Shown here in pieces: positions 8,362-17,370 of a stretch of DNA of 64,000 nt. The translations under genes and the position numbers were made by a program. The notes below the pieces were generated by a model. It was not told the DNA's origin and made no database searches. It saw only the letters and a program-made list of their open reading frames with translations. Every line of letters begins with the position of its first letter. Positions within the stretch are counted from its first letter, which is position 1. Source of the DNA: Acidobacteriota bacterium (lineage in GTDB: Bacteria; Acidobacteriota; Thermoanaerobaculia; Multivoradales; Multivoraceae); NCBI GenBank assembly GCA_003388555.1, contig QQVD01000023.1, positions 62,001 through 126,000 of the forward strand, given 5' to 3'.

Positions 8362-8658
8362 TCAACCAACGGACAGGGCTCGGATCGCGGCGTAGATCGC
8401 CAGGAGCATGAAGGAAACGATGGAGAGATTGGCGACGACTCCCAGCGCCGTCAGCAACGGGTCGCCTGACGAAAGGAAGGACCAGCCGAAGAGCCAGCGC
8501 CGGACTTGCGGACTTCCGCCACGAAAGACTCCCGGACAGCCAAGGGTCGACCACGACCTCGGATGATTCACTCGGAGCACCCAGAGGAACGTCGCACTGC
8601 TGATGCAGTAGACGAGAGCCGACGTGGCGAGACTGACGAAGAGCTGAAGGTCACTCAT
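8362..8658 (-). CDS. Small two-helix membrane protein, unknown
   Basis: A 98-residue product with two clear hydrophobic segments: about residues 6-28 (LFVSLATSALVYCISSATFLW) and about 70-92 (ALGVVANLSIVSFMLLAIYAA). A short polar region lies between them. No family is recognised. It lies convergent with the barrel-like gene and upstream of the diguanylate cyclase on the same strand. The hydrophobic pattern and a proper start support a real gene, but the region around it is otherwise poor in signals. Confidence 0.5.
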   Translation of the reverse strand: MSDLQLFVSLATSALVYCISSATFLWVLRVNHPRSWSTLGCPGVFRGGSPQVRRWLFGWSFLSSGDPLLTALGVVANLSIVSFMLLAIYAAIRALSVG

Positions 8659-8718
8659 GTCACTCCGGTCATTCCTCAGAGACGGACGGCTGCCCCTCGT
8701 TCCTCGTCGTGGTCTGGC

Positions 8719-9672
8719 TCACTCCTCAGCCAGCGCCCTGTCGCGCCCACTGCGCTTGGCCCGATACAGCGCTTCGTCGGCGCGCTGCAGGAGGGCGCTC
8801 GGATCGGCGTCGTCCGCGGCGCGGCTGGCGACGCCGAGGCTGACGGTGCAATGCACCGGCTCCTCTCCGGTGATCGTTACCGGTTGCGAACGCACGGTGC
8901 GCCGCAGCTTCTCCGCCACGTCGAGGGCGGCGCGCAAGACGGTGTCGGGGAGCAGGATCGCGAACTCCTCGCCGCCGATGCGTGCGGCGACGTCGGTGCG
9001 CCGGGTGCTGGCGCGGAGCGTACGACCGAGACTGCGCAGCACCTCGTCGCCCGCCGCGTGTCCGCGGCGGTCGTTGATGCGCTTGAAGTGGTCGACGTCG
9101 AGAGTGATCAACGCGAGGGCGCTACGGTCTCCGAACTCGCGCTCGAGCAGCGCCATGAAGCGGCGGCGGTTGGCCAGGCCGGTCAGGTCGTCGGTCATCG
9201 CCTGGTGCTCGAGCAGGCTGCCCTGACGTTCGAGGAGCGCGCGCTGCTCCTCCAGACGTTCCAGGAGCTGGTGGCGCTCGGTGGCGTTGTAGGCGATCCA
9301 GGCGACCAGCCGCCGTTCGTTTTCGACCACGCCGAGAGGCACCACCGAGCCCTCGAAGTACTGAGCACCGCGAGGCCCACCGGTGGCCTGCTCGTCGTGC
9401 ACCTCATCGCTGTCGAGCAGATAGTCGTGGAGCACCGTGCGTTCCTCCGCCAGACAGGCGCGGATGCGCTCGAGGAACTCGGCGGCGCGGGGAGCGGGGA
9501 GCACCTCGCGCAGAGTCCTCCCGAGGAGTGCCGACGGATCGTCGTACTTCTCCCGCAGCGAGCCGCCGATGACCGCGACGTACCGTCCGTCCTCGTCGAG
9601 CACGAAGATCGGCTCGGGGAGCGCGTCGGCGACGGCGCGCAGCAGCTCGGCGCGGATCGCAGAGCGCGTCAC
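8719..9672 (-). CDS. Diguanylate cyclase with N-terminal PAS domain
   Basis: A 317-residue protein. Residues about 10-140 form a PAS-type sensor (LPEPIFVLDEDGRYVAVIGG, then a GAQYFEGSVVPL strand pair). A short coiled coil (LEEQRALLERQGSLLEHQ) links it to a GGDEF domain at about 160-310. The active-site motif is GGEEF at 233-237, and an inhibitory RxxD site lies at 224-227, so the enzyme should make cyclic di-GMP from two GTP and be inhibited by product. No membrane segment is present. Part of its PAS-encoding sequence recurs as a fragment at 17021-17163. Confidence 0.9.
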   Translation of the reverse strand: MTRSAIRAELLRAVADALPEPIFVLDEDGRYVAVIGGSLREKYDDPSALLGRTLREVLPAPRAAEFLERIRACLAEERTVLHDYLLDSDEVHDEQATGGPRGAQYFEGSVVPLGVVENERRLVAWIAYNATERHQLLERLEEQRALLERQGSLLEHQAMTDDLTGLANRRRFMALLEREFGDRSALALITLDVDHFKRINDRRGHAAGDEVLRSLGRTLRASTRRTDVAARIGGEEFAILLPDTVLRAALDVAEKLRRTVRSQPVTITGEEPVHCTVSLGVASRAADDADPSALLQRADEALYRAKRSGRDRALAEE

Positions 9673-10093
9673 TGCGAGAGTCCGGGGTGGAGAGGACCGC
9701 TCTCGTCGGATCCGCCAGTCGCGAGGAGTCCGAGTGGCTGCCGGCGTCGGCGAGGGGTGTACGCGAATCGCAGAGTCGACGCGGTGCGGTGGAACACGGT
9801 CACGGTGGTGCTGTGCGGCGACACCGTGGCGCGGCCTGCTCGTGATGTTGGCGGGCGCTTCTCACCGTCCACAAGGGTTCGCGGTGCGCGGCCGGTGGAT
9901 GTGCGTGGAAGCAGCTGGCTGCCCTCCGTGAGCTCGAGCAGAGTCGGACGACGGGGCACGCGTCAATTCTTTGGCTGACTCGAGTTTCCCTCCAGAGTAT
10001 CCGTTCGGGCCGAAAGTGGTCCAAGGTAGTGCGACTCCGCGTCGGGAGCCGTCCCGTATGCTGGGCGCCTCCACTCGATGAGGTGATCCAGCC
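9673..10093. other. Intergenic stretch without recognised feature
   Basis: The 421 bp between the divergent diguanylate cyclase and aminotransferase genes contain open frames on both strands with arginine-rich, unfamily-like translations that look like shadows of GC-rich sequence. I see no repeat or convincing promoter consensus; both genes' promoters should lie here. Confidence 0.5.
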
Positions 10094-11368
10094 GTGACGT
10101 CTTCGAGCTCACCGTTCCCGTCGTCCCGCCGAGGCTTCCTGCGCTCGTCCGCTCTGATCCTGGGTGGGAGCGTTCTGCCAGCGACTACCAGCGCGGGCCG
10201 GCAGCCGAAGAGCAGGTCCGAGACCGTCGCCGACGACTACTGGGAGATGGTGCGTCGCCAGTTCCGCTTCACCGAGGCCGCCGTGCCGATGAACGCGGCG
10301 AACCTCTGCCCGTCGTTCCGGGCGGTCGCCGAAGAGGTCGATCGGCTGACGGCCGACATCGACACCGACTGCTCGTTCGAGAACCGGGCGAAGTTCGCCG
10401 AGCTCACCGAGGCGACGCGGTCGTTGGTGGCGCGCCAGCTCGGTATCGAAGGCGACGAGATCGCGCTGGTGCGCAACACCAGCGAAGCGAACAACATCGT
10501 CAACAACGGGCTGCAGCTGGAGCCGGGCGACGAAGTGGTGCTGTGGGACGAGAACCATCCCACCAACAACGTCGCCTGGGAGGTGCGCGCCGCCCGCTTC
10601 GGACTGCAGGTGCGCAAGGTGCACACCCCCGCCACGCCCGAGGATCCGGAACAACTCGTCGACGCCTTCGTCTCCGCCCTCGGGCCGCGCACCCGGGTGC
10701 TCGCACTGACCCACCTGTCGAACCTCAGCGGCGTCCTGCTGCCGATCGCCGAGCTGGTCGCGGCGGCCCACGCCCGCGGGATCTACGTGCACGTCGACGG
10801 CGCCCAGGCCTGGGGCGCCCTCGCTCTCGACCTGCGGGCACTCGGCGTCGACTCGTTCAGCGCCAGCGCCCACAAGTGGTTCATGGGGCCCAAGGAGGTC
10901 GGCCTGCTCTACGTGGCGCAGCGCAACATCGGCCGCATCTGGCCGAGCATCGTGGCGCCGGGCTGGGGCGACGACCTCGACGCCGATCCGGTGGGAGCGC
11001 GCAAGTTCGAGTCGATGGGCCAGCGCGACGACGCGGCACTCGCCGCGCTCGGACTGGCGGCGGCGCTGCACGACGAGATCGGCCCGGCCCGCGTCGAGGC
11101 CCGCATCCGCCACCTGGCGCAGACGCTCAAGGCCGGCATCGTCGACCTGGGCCTCGAAGTGTCGACCCCGATGTCGCCCGCCCTCAGCCACGGCGTCTGC
11201 ATCACAGCGGTTCCCGAGGGCAGAGCGCGCGAGCTGAGCTCCCGCCTCTACCAGGAGCACGGCATCGCCGGTGCTCCCACCGGAGGCCTGCGGCTCTGCC
11301 CGACGATCTACAACACCGAAGCCCACATCGAGCGGGCGATCGCCGGGGTGAAGGCGCTGCTCGCCTGA
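10094..11368 (+). CDS. Tat-exported class V aminotransferase (cysteine desulfurase / isopenicillin-N epimerase-like)
   Basis: A 424-residue PLP-dependent enzyme. The N-terminus carries a twin-arginine signal (SRRGFLRSSALILGG), so it is probably folded in the cytoplasm and exported. The class V fold follows: EIALVRNTSEANNIVNNGL (cofactor phosphate region), VHVDGAQAWGALALDL (Asp contacting the pyridine ring), and the Schiff-base lysine at residue 261 in SASAHKWFMGPKEVG. Start is the GTG at 10094. Substrate is unknown: relatives act as cysteine desulfurases or epimerases, but no Fe-S genes are nearby. It stands alone, convergent with the collagen-like gene. Confidence 0.85.
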   Translation: MTSSSSPFPSSRRGFLRSSALILGGSVLPATTSAGRQPKSRSETVADDYWEMVRRQFRFTEAAVPMNAANLCPSFRAVAEEVDRLTADIDTDCSFENRAKFAELTEATRSLVARQLGIEGDEIALVRNTSEANNIVNNGLQLEPGDEVVLWDENHPTNNVAWEVRAARFGLQVRKVHTPATPEDPEQLVDAFVSALGPRTRVLALTHLSNLSGVLLPIAELVAAAHARGIYVHVDGAQAWGALALDLRALGVDSFSASAHKWFMGPKEVGLLYVAQRNIGRIWPSIVAPGWGDDLDADPVGARKFESMGQRDDAALAALGLAAALHDEIGPARVEARIRHLAQTLKAGIVDLGLEVSTPMSPALSHGVCITAVPEGRARELSSRLYQEHGIAGAPTGGLRLCPTIYNTEAHIERAIAGVKALLA

Positions 11369-11425
11369 GATCGGCATTGGCGAACCGGAACGACCGGTAC
11401 GTCGGTCGTCGTCCCGCCTGTGCAG

Positions 11426-12241
11426 CTACGGGGTCAGGTCCAGGCACACCGCGATCACCACGAGCACGTGCTGGTCCGGGATGTTGCCCAGCGCGGTGGT
11501 CCATCCGGTCGGTGCACCGAGGCCGGCGATCGGATGGGGAAAGCTCACCCGGTCCTGGAGCGGGAAGGTCGGCAGATCGGCGGTCGGATCGCGGTAGGCG
11601 GTGCCGCTCAGGGCGACGTCCCCGGGGTCGCAGAGGGCGATCGGTCGATCCGCCTCCAGGAGATCGCAGTTCAATCCACCGCCGTTGCAGGTGTAGCTGT
11701 CGGTGGCGCGGTAGAAATCGCCGAGAGCGAGAGCGGCCCCGGCCGGCCCCGGCGGTCCCTGCGGCCCGACCGGGCCGGCGGGCCCGGTGGCTCCCGGCGG
11801 GCCCTCTGGCCCGGCTGGCCCGGCGGGTCCAGCAGGTCCCGCTGGCCCGGCGGGTCCCTCGGGGCCGACAGGTCCGGCAGGGCCATTCGAGCCCAGGGTC
11901 AGATCCATCGCGTAGATCTGGGTGGTGGCGGGGCCGGAGGAGACGACGAGCAGGTAGGTCCCGGGATCGACGGCCGTGAGGGAGGCGTCGACGGAGGTCG
12001 CGGTCGAAGAGATCACCGGCTGCTCGACGAACGTGCCGCCGACGTCGCCGAGGAACACCGTCGGATCCGAGCCGAAGTTGCTTCCCTCGATCAGCAGCGA
12101 GCCGGCTCCCACGTCGGCCACCGCCTTGGTGATGACGAGCTGCGGCGGGGGATTGCCGCCGCGACTCGCCCCGGCGGCCGAAGCCAGCACGAGGGTGGCG
12201 ATCAGGGTCGACCAGGCGATCACCGAGCGGTTCGTCTTCAT
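11426..12241 (-). CDS. Secreted collagen-like protein with IPT/TIG-type domain
   Basis: A 271-residue protein with a signal peptide (about 1-25). An IPT/TIG-like immunoglobulin-fold domain follows at about 34-115 ([31 protein letters not shown]). Residues about 118-168 are uninterrupted Gly-X-Y triplets rich in Pro and Ala ([20 protein letters not shown] and on), which should form a collagen-like triple helix. The last 100 residues are a globular tail with four cysteines. GGAGGG lies just upstream of the ATG at 12241. Such proteins are usually fibrous surface or exosporium-like components; the role here is unknown. Confidence 0.85.
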   Translation of the reverse strand: MKTNRSVIAWSTLIATLVLASAAGASRGGNPPPQLVITKAVADVGAGSLLIEGSNFGSDPTVFLGDVGGTFVEQPVISSTATSVDASLTAVDPGTYLLVVSSGPATTQIYAMDLTLGSNGPAGPVGPEGPAGPAGPAGPAGPAGPEGPPGATGPAGPVGPQGPPGPAGAALALGDFYRATDSYTCNGGGLNCDLLEADRPIALCDPGDVALSGTAYRDPTADLPTFPLQDRVSFPHPIAGLGAPTGWTTALGNIPDQHVLVVIAVCLDLTP

Positions 12242-12283
12242 GAGCGGACCCTCCTTCGAGCTCGTTCTTGGATGCGCCCCCGC

Positions 12284-12316
12284 GTCGGCGGCGAGTCGGC
12301 GGCGAGTCGGCGGTGA
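12284..12316. repeat. 11-bp tandem repeat, 3 copies
   Basis: Three copies of GTCGGCGGCGA (the third with one change) in the 348-bp gap between the divergent collagen-like and amidohydrolase genes. The rest of the gap shows no recognisable feature. Confidence 0.8.
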
Positions 12317-12589
12317 GACGGTTCTATCGTCCGTCCCGGCAGCCTACTGCAGCCTCGGTCGAGGACCGCCGAGACCCGAGGACCAGCACCGAGCAGGCAT
12401 GCGCCGACTTGGTCGATTTTCGTCGGGGCGAGGGCTCCCGCCCGGCGCCTCCCGGGAGGATCGCTTCCCCGTTGCCGTGCGCGCAGGGTAGAGGAGGCGA
12501 GCCGCGTCGCTCGCGTGCGGTTTCGCGTCCGCGGTCGTTTCGAAGGGCGAATCCACCTCGATCCCCTCTTTGTGGGTGCGGGAGATCGC

Positions 12590-14104
12590 GTGAACCGAAC
12601 GACTCGCTCTCGACCGCCTTCGCCCATCGCTCTGTCGGTGGTGTTGCTGCAGACGCTCCTGCTGGCGTCGGCCTGTGGCCCTGGGCGTGACGCGCCGACC
12701 GAGGCCTCCACGACGGCTTCGGGCGGCTACGACATCGTGATCGCGAACGGCCGGGTCATCGACCCCGATTCGGGTCTCGACGAGATCCGGCACGTCGGGA
12801 TCCGGGGACGCACGATCGCGGCGATCTCGGAGACGCCGCTCCAGGGCGGGGCCACGATCGACGCCTCGGGGCTGGTGGTCGCACCGGGCTTCATCGACTC
12901 CCACGTCAACCGGCCGGACCTGGCGTCCAATCGCGCCCGCGCCATGGATGGCGTCACGACGATCTTCGTCACCGAGAGCGCCCCGCTCGACATCGACGGT
13001 TGGTACGAGGAGATGACCTCCTCGGCCGTCGTGCACTACGGCAGCGCCGTCGGGTTCTGGGAAGCGCGGCTCGAGGTGGTGGGCGATCCGGCGCTCGAGG
13101 GCGAGGCCCGCTGGATCGACATGGAGCACACCAAGGCGACGCCGCAGCAGTTGCAGCAGGTGCTCGCCAGACTCGAGGCGGGGCTCGAGAAGGGCGCGGT
13201 CGGTATCGGCATCCCGCTCGAGTACGTGCCCGCCGCAACCCAGGCCGAGATCCTCGAGGTCTTCCGCCTGGCGGCGCGCCACGGCGCGCCGGCGCACATT
13301 CACATGCGCGGCTGGGGCTACGACGAGAAGCGGGTGCGCAGCTACGGCGACCTCTACGAGGTGGTCTCCGGATCCATCCTCAGCGGGGCGGACGTGCGCG
13401 TCCTCCACCTCGACTCGTCCTACAACGACTGGACGCCGATCGGTCTCGAGCTGCTCGGCAAGGCGCAGCAGACTGGCGTCCGGGTCAGCGCCGACGTCAC
13501 CGCGTACACCTACGGCGGCTGTCCCTCCAGCGCCGCCTACTTCGACGACTGGGAGTCCTATCCGGACGAGTACTTCTCGACCAAGCTGCAGCTGGCGAGC
13601 ACCGGCGAATGGCTGACGCGGGAGAGGTTCCGCGCCATCCGCGAGAGCCCGACCGAGGTGCCCCTGCTGTGCCACGACAACAGCGAGGAGATGTTGACCC
13701 TGGCCCTCGCGAGTCCGTTGACGACCATCGGCTCCGACGGCGGCGGAACGCCCCATCCCCGGATCGCTGGCACCTTCAGCCGTGTCCTAGGCCACTACGT
13801 CCGAGAACGCAAGGTTCTCTCACTGATGGACGCTCTCGCCAAGATGACCGTCCTGCAGGCGCGGCACTTCGAGAAGCGGGTGCCCGCGATGCAGCGCAAG
13901 GGGCGCCTGCAGGTGGATGCCGATGCGGACATCGTGGTCTTCGATCCCCAGCGGATCGAGGATCGCTCGACGGTCGAGGATCCACTCGCCTTCTCCGTCG
14001 GAGTGCGGCACCTCCTGGTCGTCGGGAACCAGGTCGTGGTCGACGGCGAGCTGCGCGACGGCGTGCTGGCCGGCGAGCCGCTGCGGGGCCGTCGTCGGGA
14101 GTGA
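12590..14104 (+). CDS. Amidohydrolase-family lipoprotein (D-aminoacylase-like)
   Basis: A 504-residue protein with a lipobox (LLLASACGPG), hence probably a lipoprotein. The amidohydrolase frame is clear: YDIVIANGRVIDPDSGLDEI, the composite-domain strand HVGIRGRTIAAIS, VVAPGFIDSHVN, a mid-region HIHMRGWG, LLCHDNSEEM and IGSDGGG near the end, resembling N-acyl-D-amino-acid deacylases. Odd point: the metal-binding H-x-H motif reads H105-V-N107, so one usual ligand is missing and activity may be altered. The GTG at 12590 is preceded by GGGAG and gives a proper lipoprotein signal. The stop overlaps an element B-like repeat. Confidence 0.8.
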   Translation: MNRTTRSRPPSPIALSVVLLQTLLLASACGPGRDAPTEASTTASGGYDIVIANGRVIDPDSGLDEIRHVGIRGRTIAAISETPLQGGATIDASGLVVAPGFIDSHVNRPDLASNRARAMDGVTTIFVTESAPLDIDGWYEEMTSSAVVHYGSAVGFWEARLEVVGDPALEGEARWIDMEHTKATPQQLQQVLARLEAGLEKGAVGIGIPLEYVPAATQAEILEVFRLAARHGAPAHIHMRGWGYDEKRVRSYGDLYEVVSGSILSGADVRVLHLDSSYNDWTPIGLELLGKAQQTGVRVSADVTAYTYGGCPSSAAYFDDWESYPDEYFSTKLQLASTGEWLTRERFRAIRESPTEVPLLCHDNSEEMLTLALASPLTTIGSDGGGTPHPRIAGTFSRVLGHYVRERKVLSLMDALAKMTVLQARHFEKRVPAMQRKGRLQVDADADIVVFDPQRIEDRSTVEDPLAFSVGVRHLLVVGNQVVVDGELRDGVLAGEPLRGRRRE

Positions 14105-14176
14105 AGTCGCGGCTTCCCGGAAGTGGTTGGGGGGCCTCCTCGGGAAGTGGTCGGCCCTTCTCGGGCGGAGTCGCTC
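14092..14176. repeat. Element B-like double hairpin overlapping the amidohydrolase stop
   Basis: Begins GTCGTCGGGAGTGA, whose last three bases are the stop codon, then contains GGAAGTGGTTGGGG and GGGAAGTGGTCGGCCCTTCTCGGG. These match the element B core (CCCGAAATGGTCGGG) found at 34943-47968. Nearly the same start (GACGTCGGGAGTGACGTCGCGGCTTCCC-like) recurs at the stop codon of the kinase gene at 20253. Confidence 0.65.
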
Positions 14177-14312
14177 AGCGGCAGACGCCCACGGCGGACC
14201 GCCTTCCCCCGGTTCTTTCCCGCCGACTCCGTGGAATTGCCCCGAGACCTCGATCCAGTCACCGTCGACGCGGGGAGCGGCTAGGCTAGCTTCGTTCCCG
14301 AGACAGCTCGCC

Positions 14313-16868
14313 ATGTCCTCCGACGATTCCAGGACTCCCGCTCCAGCCTCGTCCGACGAGAGGACGCCGGAGTCCGTCGACGGCGGCTCGGCAGCGTCTG
14401 GAGACGATCAGCCGACGCTCGACCAGGTCCAGGACCACCGCTCGCGGGAGCGAATGTCGTCCGGCCAGCGGATCGGTCCGTACCGGCTCGAGCGCCAGCT
14501 CGGCGAGGGCGGCATGGGCGAGGTGTGGCAGGCCCAGCAGCTCGAGCCGGTGCAGCGCCGGGTGGCGATCAAGATGGTCAAGTGGGGGATGGACACCCGC
14601 GCGGTCATCGCCCGCTTCGAGAGCGAACGCCAGGCGCTCGCGCTCATGGACCACCCGGCGATCGCCAAGGTCTTCGACGGCGGCGCCACGGAGTCGGGCC
14701 GTCCCTACTTCGTCATGGAGCTGGTGCAGGGCGAGTCGATCACCAGCTACTGCGACCGTTACCGCCTCAGCACTCGCGCCCGTCTCGATCTCATGCGGCA
14801 GGTGTGCGACGGAGTGCACCACGCCCATCAGAAGGGGATCATCCACCGCGACATCAAGCCGGGCAACGTCCTGGTGTCGCGGGTCGACGACCGTCCGGTG
14901 GTCAAGATCATCGACTTCGGCATCGCCAAGGCCACCGCTCGGCACCTGACGGAACAGACGGTCTTCACCCAGCTCGGACAGTGGATCGGTACACCGGTGT
15001 ACATGTCGCCCGAGCAGGCCGAGCACACCGGGCTCGACATAGACACCCGCAGCGACGTCTACTCGCTGGGTGTGCTGCTCTACGAGCTGCTGGTCGGTGT
15101 TCCGCCGCTGGATCCGGAGGAGCTGCGCAAGGCGGGCTTCGACGAGGTGCGGCGCAGGATCCGCGAGACCGATCCGCTGCGACCGAGCACGCAGATCACG
15201 ACGCGTGGCGAGCTGGCGCGGGAGATCGCCCAGAGGCGCTCCACGGATCCCCGCGCCCTCGCCCGCCGGCTGCGTGGCGACCTCGACTGGATCGCTCTCC
15301 GGGCGCTCGAGAAGGACCGCACACGTCGCTACGCGTCGGCGTCGGAGCTGTCGGCGGACATCGCCCGCTCGCTGCGCGACGAGCCGGTGCTCGCCGGTCC
15401 GCCCAGCGCGAGCTATCGCGCCAGGAAGTTCGTCCGCCGGCATCGTGTGGGAGTCGCCTTCGCGTCTGTCGTGGCGGGTCTGGTCCTCGCGTTGCTCGTG
15501 ACCACCCTGGTGCAGGCCCGCCGTGTGGCGAAGGAGCGGGACCGCGCCAACCTGGAGGCGGAGACCGCTCGCGAGATCAGCGGGTTCCTGGTCGGCCTGT
15601 TCGAAGAGGCCGATCCGTCGCGGTCGCGTGGCACCGAGGTCACCGCCAGGGAGGTGCTCGATCGTGGCGTGCAGACGATCCGGGAGGACTTCGAACGAGA
15701 CCCGGACGCGCGCGCCAACCTGATGCAGACCATGGGTCGGGTCTACACGGCGCTGGGGTTGTACGACGATGCTCGCCCGCTGATCGAGGACACGGTCGAA
15801 GTCCGCGAGACGATGCTCGGAGAGTCTCCCGAGCTGGCCGACGCGCTCGACGAGCTGGCCAAGGTGATGCACTGGCAGGGTGAGTACGAAGCCGGCCTCG
15901 CGGTGGCGGAGAGGGCGCTGGCGCTGCGCGAGGGTCTGCAGGGTCCCGAACAGCCGGAGCTCGGCCGATCGCTCAACAACTTCGGCAACCTGCTGGAGAA
16001 GAACGGACGGCTCGAGGAGGCGCGCGCGGCCCATCAGAGGGCGGCGGACCTGCGCGAGCGAGTGCTCGGGCCGGAGCACGAAGAGCTGGCGCAGAGCCTG
16101 CACAATCTGGCGGTGCTCGCGCTCGCGCGGGAAGACTTCGCCGACGCCGAACAGCTCCTCCTACGCTCGGCGGAGATCGAGCGGCTCAATGGCGGCGACG
16201 AGAGCTACGGCCGGGCGACGAGCCTTCACGTGCTGGCGATCCTCTACGAGCAGCAGGGACGCTACGAGGAGGCGATTCCGATCGAGCTCGAGGCCCTGGG
16301 GATCCGCGAGAGGGTGCTGGGTGAGGATCATCCGCACGTCTCCTTCAGCCTCACCACGCTCGGCAACATCTACCGCGCCGTGGGCCGCGCCGAAGATGCC
16401 GAGCCGCTGTTGCGTCGTGCCGTGGAGATCGCCGAGGCGTCGTGGGACTTCGGCTACGGTGAGGTGCGCTGGATCCACCGCAGCCTGGCCGGTTGCCTGG
16501 AGGAGCTGGGACGCGCGGCGGAGGCCGAGGGCAGGCTGCTCGACGTGATCTCCCGCACCGAGGCACTGGGGCAGAGGCGAGAAGAGGCGCTCATCCCGAC
16601 GCTCGAGGCGTTGGCCGCGATGTACCGTCGTCAGGGAAGGCTCGGCGAGGCCCGCCCCGCGTTGTCGCGCTGGCTGGAGATCGAGGAACGCGTCTCGGGC
16701 CGTACCTCTCCGCTCGTCATCTCGGCCCTCCTGCCGCTGGCGGCGCTCGAGCGGGAGAGCGGACGGCAGGTCGAGGCGGAGCGCTACTGCCGCAGGGCGC
16801 TCGACATCGCCGGCAGTCTCCCCGACGACGCGCGCGAGAGACGCGCCGTCGACGACGCGTGCGGCTGA
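14313..16868 (+). CDS. Membrane Ser/Thr protein kinase with TPR sensor region
   Basis: An 851-residue kinase. After a disordered N-terminus (1-50), the catalytic domain runs about 54-330: GEGGMGEVW loop, K87 in VAIKMVKWG, catalytic D180 in HRDIKPGN, D201 in DFGIAK and MSPEQAEHTG. All catalytic residues are present. A membrane segment lies at about 379-400 (VAFASVVAGLVLALLVTTLV). The rest (about 430-845) is a tandem array of tetratricopeptide repeats of the kinesin-light-chain type (for example EYEAGLAVAERALALREGLQ). The predicted layout places the kinase in the cytoplasm and the TPR part outside. The ATG at 14313 has only a weak ribosome site; the open frame continues upstream through repeat sequence. 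Confidence 0.9.
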   Translation: MSSDDSRTPAPASSDERTPESVDGGSAASGDDQPTLDQVQDHRSRERMSSGQRIGPYRLERQLGEGGMGEVWQAQQLEPVQRRVAIKMVKWGMDTRAVIARFESERQALALMDHPAIAKVFDGGATESGRPYFVMELVQGESITSYCDRYRLSTRARLDLMRQVCDGVHHAHQKGIIHRDIKPGNVLVSRVDDRPVVKIIDFGIAKATARHLTEQTVFTQLGQWIGTPVYMSPEQAEHTGLDIDTRSDVYSLGVLLYELLVGVPPLDPEELRKAGFDEVRRRIRETDPLRPSTQITTRGELAREIAQRRSTDPRALARRLRGDLDWIALRALEKDRTRRYASASELSADIARSLRDEPVLAGPPSASYRARKFVRRHRVGVAFASVVAGLVLALLVTTLVQARRVAKERDRANLEAETAREISGFLVGLFEEADPSRSRGTEVTAREVLDRGVQTIREDFERDPDARANLMQTMGRVYTALGLYDDARPLIEDTVEVRETMLGESPELADALDELAKVMHWQGEYEAGLAVAERALALREGLQGPEQPELGRSLNNFGNLLEKNGRLEEARAAHQRAADLRERVLGPEHEELAQSLHNLAVLALAREDFADAEQLLLRSAEIERLNGGDESYGRATSLHVLAILYEQQGRYEEAIPIELEALGIRERVLGEDHPHVSFSLTTLGNIYRAVGRAEDAEPLLRRAVEIAEASWDFGYGEVRWIHRSLAGCLEELGRAAEAEGRLLDVISRTEALGQRREEALIPTLEALAAMYRRQGRLGEARPALSRWLEIEERVSGRTSPLVISALLPLAALERESGRQVEAERYCRRALDIAGSLPDDARERRAVDDACG

Positions 16869-16991
16869 GCCAGGTTCCGCGCGGAGTGGCAACGCATGGC
16901 GCTCTGAAGGCGCTCCACTGTCAGGTCTTCACGAGTCTCCTCAAACTCGCTTCTGCTCAGTTCTCTCAGGAGCCTTCTCGGGAAGGCCTTG

Positions 16992-17010
16992 TCAGGCGAC
17001 TGGCACCTTC
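16992..17010 (+). repeat. Element A hairpin
   Basis: TCAGGCGACTGGCACCTTC, a copy of element A (AGGYG/CACCT arms around ACTGG). The 50 bp before it repeat related words (CTCTCAGGAGCCTTCTCGGGAAGG). It directly precedes the PAS gene fragment at 17021. Confidence 0.8.
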
Positions 17011-17020
17011 TCGCCCCAGG

Positions 17021-17163
17021 TGCGTTGTAGGCGATCCAGGCGACGAGCCGCCGTTCGTTCTCGACCACGCCCAGAGGTACCACCGAGCCCTCGAAGTACT
17101 GAGCACCGCGAGGCCCACCAGTGGCCTGCTCGTCGTGCACCTCGTCGCTGTCGAGCAGGTACT
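17021..17163 (-). pseudogene. Fragment of the diguanylate cyclase PAS region
   Basis: About 143 bp nearly identical to 9284-9425, inside the diguanylate cyclase gene, in the same orientation. In the minus frame it still reads LDSDEVHDEQATGG and VVPLGVVENERRLVAWIAYN. It has no start, no GGDEF part and no domain around it, so it is a displaced gene piece. Its left edge lies ten bases after an element A hairpin. The fragment may come from this cyclase or from a close paralog elsewhere. Confidence 0.85.
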
Positions 17164-17370
17164 GCCCGAGCGCGGTCGGCGGGTCCCCGACGTACGAGGC
17201 AGCGTCTGGTCTGCAGACCACTTCCGACCTGACGGTCGCCTCGTCTGCGGTGATGGATGATGGAGACCGCTGGCGGTCCGCGCGTTTCCCTCAGCGATCC
17301 ACGGCTGTCGCTCGAGGTCCCCAGGCCGTATCCTGTCCGCTCCCGCCGAGAGCTCAGACCGAACAACGCC

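Noticed and set aside
11426-12241. DNA repeat array in the collagen-like gene
   Set aside because: The periodicity follows the Gly-X-Y codons of a real protein, so it is protein repeat and not an independent DNA element.
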